Below, in pieces: positions 5,898-8,176 of a DNA stretch of 8,176 nucleotides. Within the stretch, counting starts at the first letter, position 1. Each line of letters starts with the position of its first letter. The translations under genes and the position numbers were made by a program. Origin of the DNA: DASYSL01 sp036003365 (lineage in GTDB: Bacteria; Eisenbacteria; RBG-16-71-46; DASYSL01); assembly GCA_036003365.1 (NCBI GenBank), contig DASYSL010000038.1, positions 1 through 8,176 of the forward strand, written 5' to 3'. Below the pieces are notes generated by a model. It was not told where the DNA came from and ran no database searches. It worked only from the letters and a program-made list of their open reading frames with translations.

Positions 5898-7334
5898 AGG
5901 ACCGTCCTCGGCCTCGACCATGCCGTGGGGTCCCGACGCCAGCCAGTCCTTGAGCACGCGGGTGGCGCGGCAATCGTCGGCGTTGTACTCGATGGCGCGG
6001 TCGAGATAGGCCCGCTCGCCGGTTCGTTGCCAGGAGGTAAACCACACCACCGACTGCACCGCGCTCGACTTGGAAGAGGTCCACTCGAAGCCGAGGTAGC
6101 GGGCCACGGTCTTGAGCGAGTACGAGCGGATGGGCAGGAAGCAGGACTTGCTCACCATCCCGCTCAGATCGTGGAGGCGGTTGCGCAGGCGATCGACGCG
6201 CACCGGCTGGGCGCCATGACGCTCGACCAGGCGGTCGAGCACCGTGCGCTCGTAATGGTGATAGTGATAGATCGGCGCGTTGGGCCACTGCTCGAGGAAG
6301 GCGATGCACTCGAGAAATGCCTTCGCCTCCTGGTCGGGACGCTCGGCGATGAACGGCTTGTAGATCTCGCGGTTGCGCTTCTTCTCGCGCACCAGGACAC
6401 CGAACAGATAGAGAAGCCCGCGCTCGGGGTCGCCCTCGATATCGAAGAAGATCTCGTCTGCCGAGCGCGGCAGACCAGGATCGCTGCGCCACACCACCTG
6501 CGCCAGCGACAGGGCGCGCGCCTGCGCCAGATACTCGCGCGCTTTGGCCTCGCTCGAGCGCGTCCAGGCGCACAGGCGCCCGGGCGCCACCTTGGCGAGC
6601 TGGTGATAATCGTTCACCCCGTGGTCCTGGAGCGCCTTCACCGTTTCGCGCGACAAGCCGAACACCATCGACAAGTTGGCCTGATCTTCGGCTTCGGGCA
6701 GGCACGTCTCCTGCCATGAGCACGCCGTGCACTGCGACGACACGAACACGGGTGGCTCGGCGCCGGAGGCGATCTCGGTCAGGCGGGCGAGCGTCTTGCG
6801 ATAGCGCAAGCCCAGCGGCGCCAGATCGAAGGTCTCGCGGTGGCCGTCGCTCAAGATGAGGTGTCCGCGCGTCGGGGCGATGCCCTGCCACTCGGCGAGC
6901 AGGTCGGAGTGATACGCGACCTGCATGCGATAGCCGGGCTTGCCGCGGCTCGCGCGCTTGATCTCGACCACCTCGTAATGGAAGTCGCCCAGGCGCGACC
7001 CACCCGGAACGCGCTCGAGCAGATCCACGAAGGCGACGCGGCGCACGCGGCCGTTTGGCTCCTCATCGCCGAGGACGGCCCCAGCCACGAGCGGCAAGCC
7101 GTCTCCGAGCGCTTCGCGCGTGCGGCGGATGCCTTCGGCCAGATCGGAGCGCTCGTAGGAGATGGTGTGGGCGCCGAGATCATGGATCACGCCGGCTTCG
7201 TGACGCCTGCTCTCCTCGCCCAGCATGACGTGGAATTCGGTAGACGGAGCGCGACGGCGGCGGTCGCCGTGGAGGTCGAGGAAGACGATGCGCGGACAGG
7301 CCGCATAAGAGAGGAAGTGAGAGCCGTTCAGCAT
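5871..7334 (-). CDS. TM0106-family RecB-like nuclease: Cas4-like domain plus YprB-type DEDD exonuclease domain
   Basis: This 487-residue protein joins two nuclease modules. The N-terminal Cas4/RecB-like PD-(D/E)xK domain (about 1-215) has Cys13 (SYAACPRIVF) and CTACSWQETC (Cys202, 205, 211), the four ligands expected for a 4Fe-4S cluster. Asp104 and the E-x-K of EVVEIKRAS (Glu124, Lys126) are probable catalytic residues. A helical segment around 222-251 resembles a helix-hairpin-helix. The C-terminal RNase H-like domain (about 292-465) has FFDIEGDP (Asp298, Glu300), HDL (Asp389), YSLKTVARYLGFEW (405-418) and YNADDCRAT (Tyr450, Asp454), a DEDDy exonuclease pattern. Family members act or are predicted to act on nucleic acid, but the cellular role is not established. 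Some relatives are fused to a helicase; this one is not. ATG 7334 is used. GTG at 7343 (GGAG 4 nt upstream) or 7361 would add 3 or 9 residues. No cas genes are nearby. Confidence 0.9.
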   Translation of the reverse strand: MLNGSHFLSYAACPRIVFLDLHGDRRRRAPSTEFHVMLGEESRRHEAGVIHDLGAHTISYERSDLAEGIRRTREALGDGLPLVAGAVLGDEEPNGRVRRVAFVDLLERVPGGSRLGDFHYEVVEIKRASRGKPGYRMQVAYHSDLLAEWQGIAPTRGHLILSDGHRETFDLAPLGLRYRKTLARLTEIASGAEPPVFVSSQCTACSWQETCLPEAEDQANLSMVFGLSRETVKALQDHGVNDYHQLAKVAPGRLCAWTRSSEAKAREYLAQARALSLAQVVWRSDPGLPRSADEIFFDIEGDPERGLLYLFGVLVREKKRNREIYKPFIAERPDQEAKAFLECIAFLEQWPNAPIYHYHHYERTVLDRLVERHGAQPVRVDRLRNRLHDLSGMVSKSCFLPIRSYSLKTVARYLGFEWTSSKSSAVQSVVWFTSWQRTGERAYLDRAIEYNADDCRATRVLKDWLASGPHGMVEAEDGPLLAQARGL

Positions 7335-7424
7335 TCGGGTCACAAGACTCCGATGGTGCACGTCGTTGACGGCCGGACGGGCGCGACGCCGGATCGACGC
7401 GCGAGGGCGGGGCTCCTCTCTATC

Positions 7425-7430
7425 ATTGTA
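7425..7430 (-). promoter_or_regulatory. Candidate -10 element of the nuclease promoter
   Basis: The complement reads TACAAT, five of six bases of the -10 consensus. It stands out in this GC-rich divergent region. No convincing -35 hexamer is present 16-18 bp upstream. A start near 7418 would leave a leader of about 84 nt before the ATG at 7334. The leader contains AGAGGAG with no start codon at a usable distance. Confidence 0.35.
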
Positions 7431-7471
7431 GGCCCATGTCGTGAACCGGAGCCAGCGTCCCCTTTCTCGGC

Positions 7472-7499
7472 TTGCTTGCACGTTTGGCGCGGCTAGACT
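7472..7499 (+). promoter_or_regulatory. Candidate promoter for the LD-carboxypeptidase gene, possibly giving a leaderless mRNA
   Basis: TTGCTT (7472-7477), a 16-bp spacer and TAGACT (7494-7499, of the TAnnnT type) lie directly before the gene. The -10 box ends 7 bp before the ATG at 7507, so transcription would start at or near the A of the start codon. No Shine-Dalgarno sequence is visible before that ATG, which fits leaderless translation. The match is by eye. Confidence 0.4.
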
Positions 7500-7506
7500 C
7501 CCGGAC

Positions 7507-8176
7507 ATGGACAAGACCACGGTGGGAAGCTGGGTGCGCGCCCCTCGACTTCGCTCGGGCGACCGAATTTTGGTCATTGCACCCTCCGGCCCTGTGCCCC
7601 GGGGCGCGCTCGAGGCGGGGGCGGCCGAGCTCGTGCGGCTGGGTCTGCGCCCGGAGTGGGACGAATCGCTTTTCGAGCGGCGCCTGTTCTTCGCCGGCAC
7701 GGACGAGCGGCGCCGGGAAGAAATCGAGCGCGCCTTCGCCGACCCAGGCGCGGCCGGGGTGTTCGCGGCACGCGGCGGCGGCGGCGCATCGCGGCTCGTG
7801 CCGCTTGGAGCTGTGGCCGGCATGACGAAGCGGCCACGTGTGTTCTGCGGCTTTTCCGACATCACGTATCTGCACCAAGCCATGCAGAAAGCGCGCTTGG
7901 TGAGTTTCTACGGACCGATGGTGGCTTGGGATCTCGCGCGCGGGGATGGCGCCGTCGGCGGCTACGACGGTGTCCTCTTCCGGCGTCTGCTCCTGGACGG
8001 GGAGCCCGGCGGACCGTTGAGCCCGGCTGGAATCGAGGCCATCCGTCCCGGCCGCGCCGAAGGACGCTTGGCCGGCGGATGTTTGAGCCTGCTCTCCGCC
8101 TGCGTCGGTACGGCGGTGGCGCCGGAGTTCGACGGCGCCATCGTGGTGCTCGAGGACGAGAACGAGTCGCCCAATC
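7507..8176 (+). CDS. LD-carboxypeptidase, peptidase family S66 (LdcA-like; 3' end cut by window edge)
   Basis: S66 enzymes cleave the L,D bond that releases the terminal D-alanine from tetrapeptides of peptidoglycan during cell-wall recycling; related MccF-type members cleave microcin C-like conjugates. The visible 223 residues carry the family landmarks in order: RSGDRILVIAPSGPV (16-30), AARGGGGASRLVP (87-99), CGFSDITYLHQ (114-124) with Ser117 as probable nucleophile, YGPM (135-138), and EGRLAGGCLSLLSACVGT (185-202). VVLEDENE (213-220) holds the likely catalytic Glu216. The catalytic His of the triad would be past the window end. The usual RGGYG is RGGGG here. The ATG at 7507 fits the usual family N-terminus. 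An upstream in-frame GTG at 7441 would add 22 residues with no homology. The gene is divergent from the nuclease gene across 172 bp. No signal peptide is seen, which fits a cytoplasmic enzyme. Confidence 0.92.
   Translation, partial: MDKTTVGSWVRAPRLRSGDRILVIAPSGPVPRGALEAGAAELVRLGLRPEWDESLFERRLFFAGTDERRREEIERAFADPGAAGVFAARGGGGASRLVPLGAVAGMTKRPRVFCGFSDITYLHQAMQKARLVSFYGPMVAWDLARGDGAVGGYDGVLFRRLLLDGEPGGPLSPAGIEAIRPGRAEGRLAGGCLSLLSACVGTAVAPEFDGAIVVLEDENESPN

Noticed and set aside
2099..5953. A 1284-codon open frame on the plus strand
   Set aside because: It lies opposite the repeat-protein and protease genes, runs across both and their gap, is rich in Arg, Ala, His and Gly, and has no recognisable domain. 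The minus-strand frames have signal peptides, ribosome sites, repeats and a zinc motif. Stop codons are rare on the antisense of high-GC genes.
5871..7334. A CRISPR-Cas adaptation locus suggested by the Cas4-like domain
   Set aside because: No direct-repeat array and no cas1, cas2 or effector gene occur in the window, and the DEDD domain fusion is typical of the TM0106 family rather than of Cas4.
7362..7883. Upstream extension of the nuclease across the divergent region
   Set aside because: It would overlap the carboxypeptidase gene on the other strand, and the extra residues are Arg/Ser/Pro-rich without homology. The Cas4-like domain begins normally near the ATG at 7334.

Overview
The window is high-GC bacterial DNA with six genes and very little spacing. 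Five genes are on the minus strand, reading from about 7334 down to 1: a Cas4-like/DEDD-type nuclease, a secreted metalloprotease, a secreted repeat protein, a CoA-acylating aldehyde dehydrogenase and BioY. One gene, an S66 LD-carboxypeptidase, is on the plus strand at the right edge. BioY and the carboxypeptidase are cut by the window ends. No rRNA, tRNA, CRISPR array, insertion sequence or phage gene was seen.

The organism cannot be named from this sequence alone. Two adjacent exported proteins end in the same kind of FlgD-Ig/T9SS-like C-terminal module. One of them has about eight repeats with the D-G-x-G-G...W-x-D-x-R...Y-A-Q-R pattern. High GC plus such proteins fits Candidatus Eisenbacteria or a related deep FCB-type lineage. 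This is inference from protein style, not a phylogenetic result.

Layout: (1) 1-1970 is metabolic. It holds an EutE/PduP-type acyl-CoA-forming aldehyde dehydrogenase, with a possible microcompartment-targeting helix and a long Gly/Pro linker, followed 10 bp later by bioY with a strong Shine-Dalgarno sequence. (2) 1971-2068 is a 98-bp gap with a strong two-part hairpin and a polypyrimidine tract on the coding strand. (3) 2069-5791 encodes two exported proteins: an eight-unit, probably beta-propeller protein and a matrixin-like zinc protease with IPT/TIG and Ig-like domains. (4) 5871-7334 is a TM0106-family RecB-like nuclease without a helicase. (5) 7335-7506 is a 172-bp divergent promoter region, and the carboxypeptidase gene on its right may be leaderless.

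The five minus-strand genes share direction and short gaps (79, 84, 98 and 10 bp), so read-through is possible, but their functions do not form one pathway. The best-supported functional pair is aldehyde dehydrogenase plus BioY. A possible logic is propionyl-CoA formation plus biotin supply for a biotin-dependent carboxylase, but that is inference. I found no clear evidence of a wholly new system. The most unusual items are the microcompartment-style dehydrogenase with no shell gene in view, the zinc-motif variant in the protease, the repeat protein, and the hairpin region.
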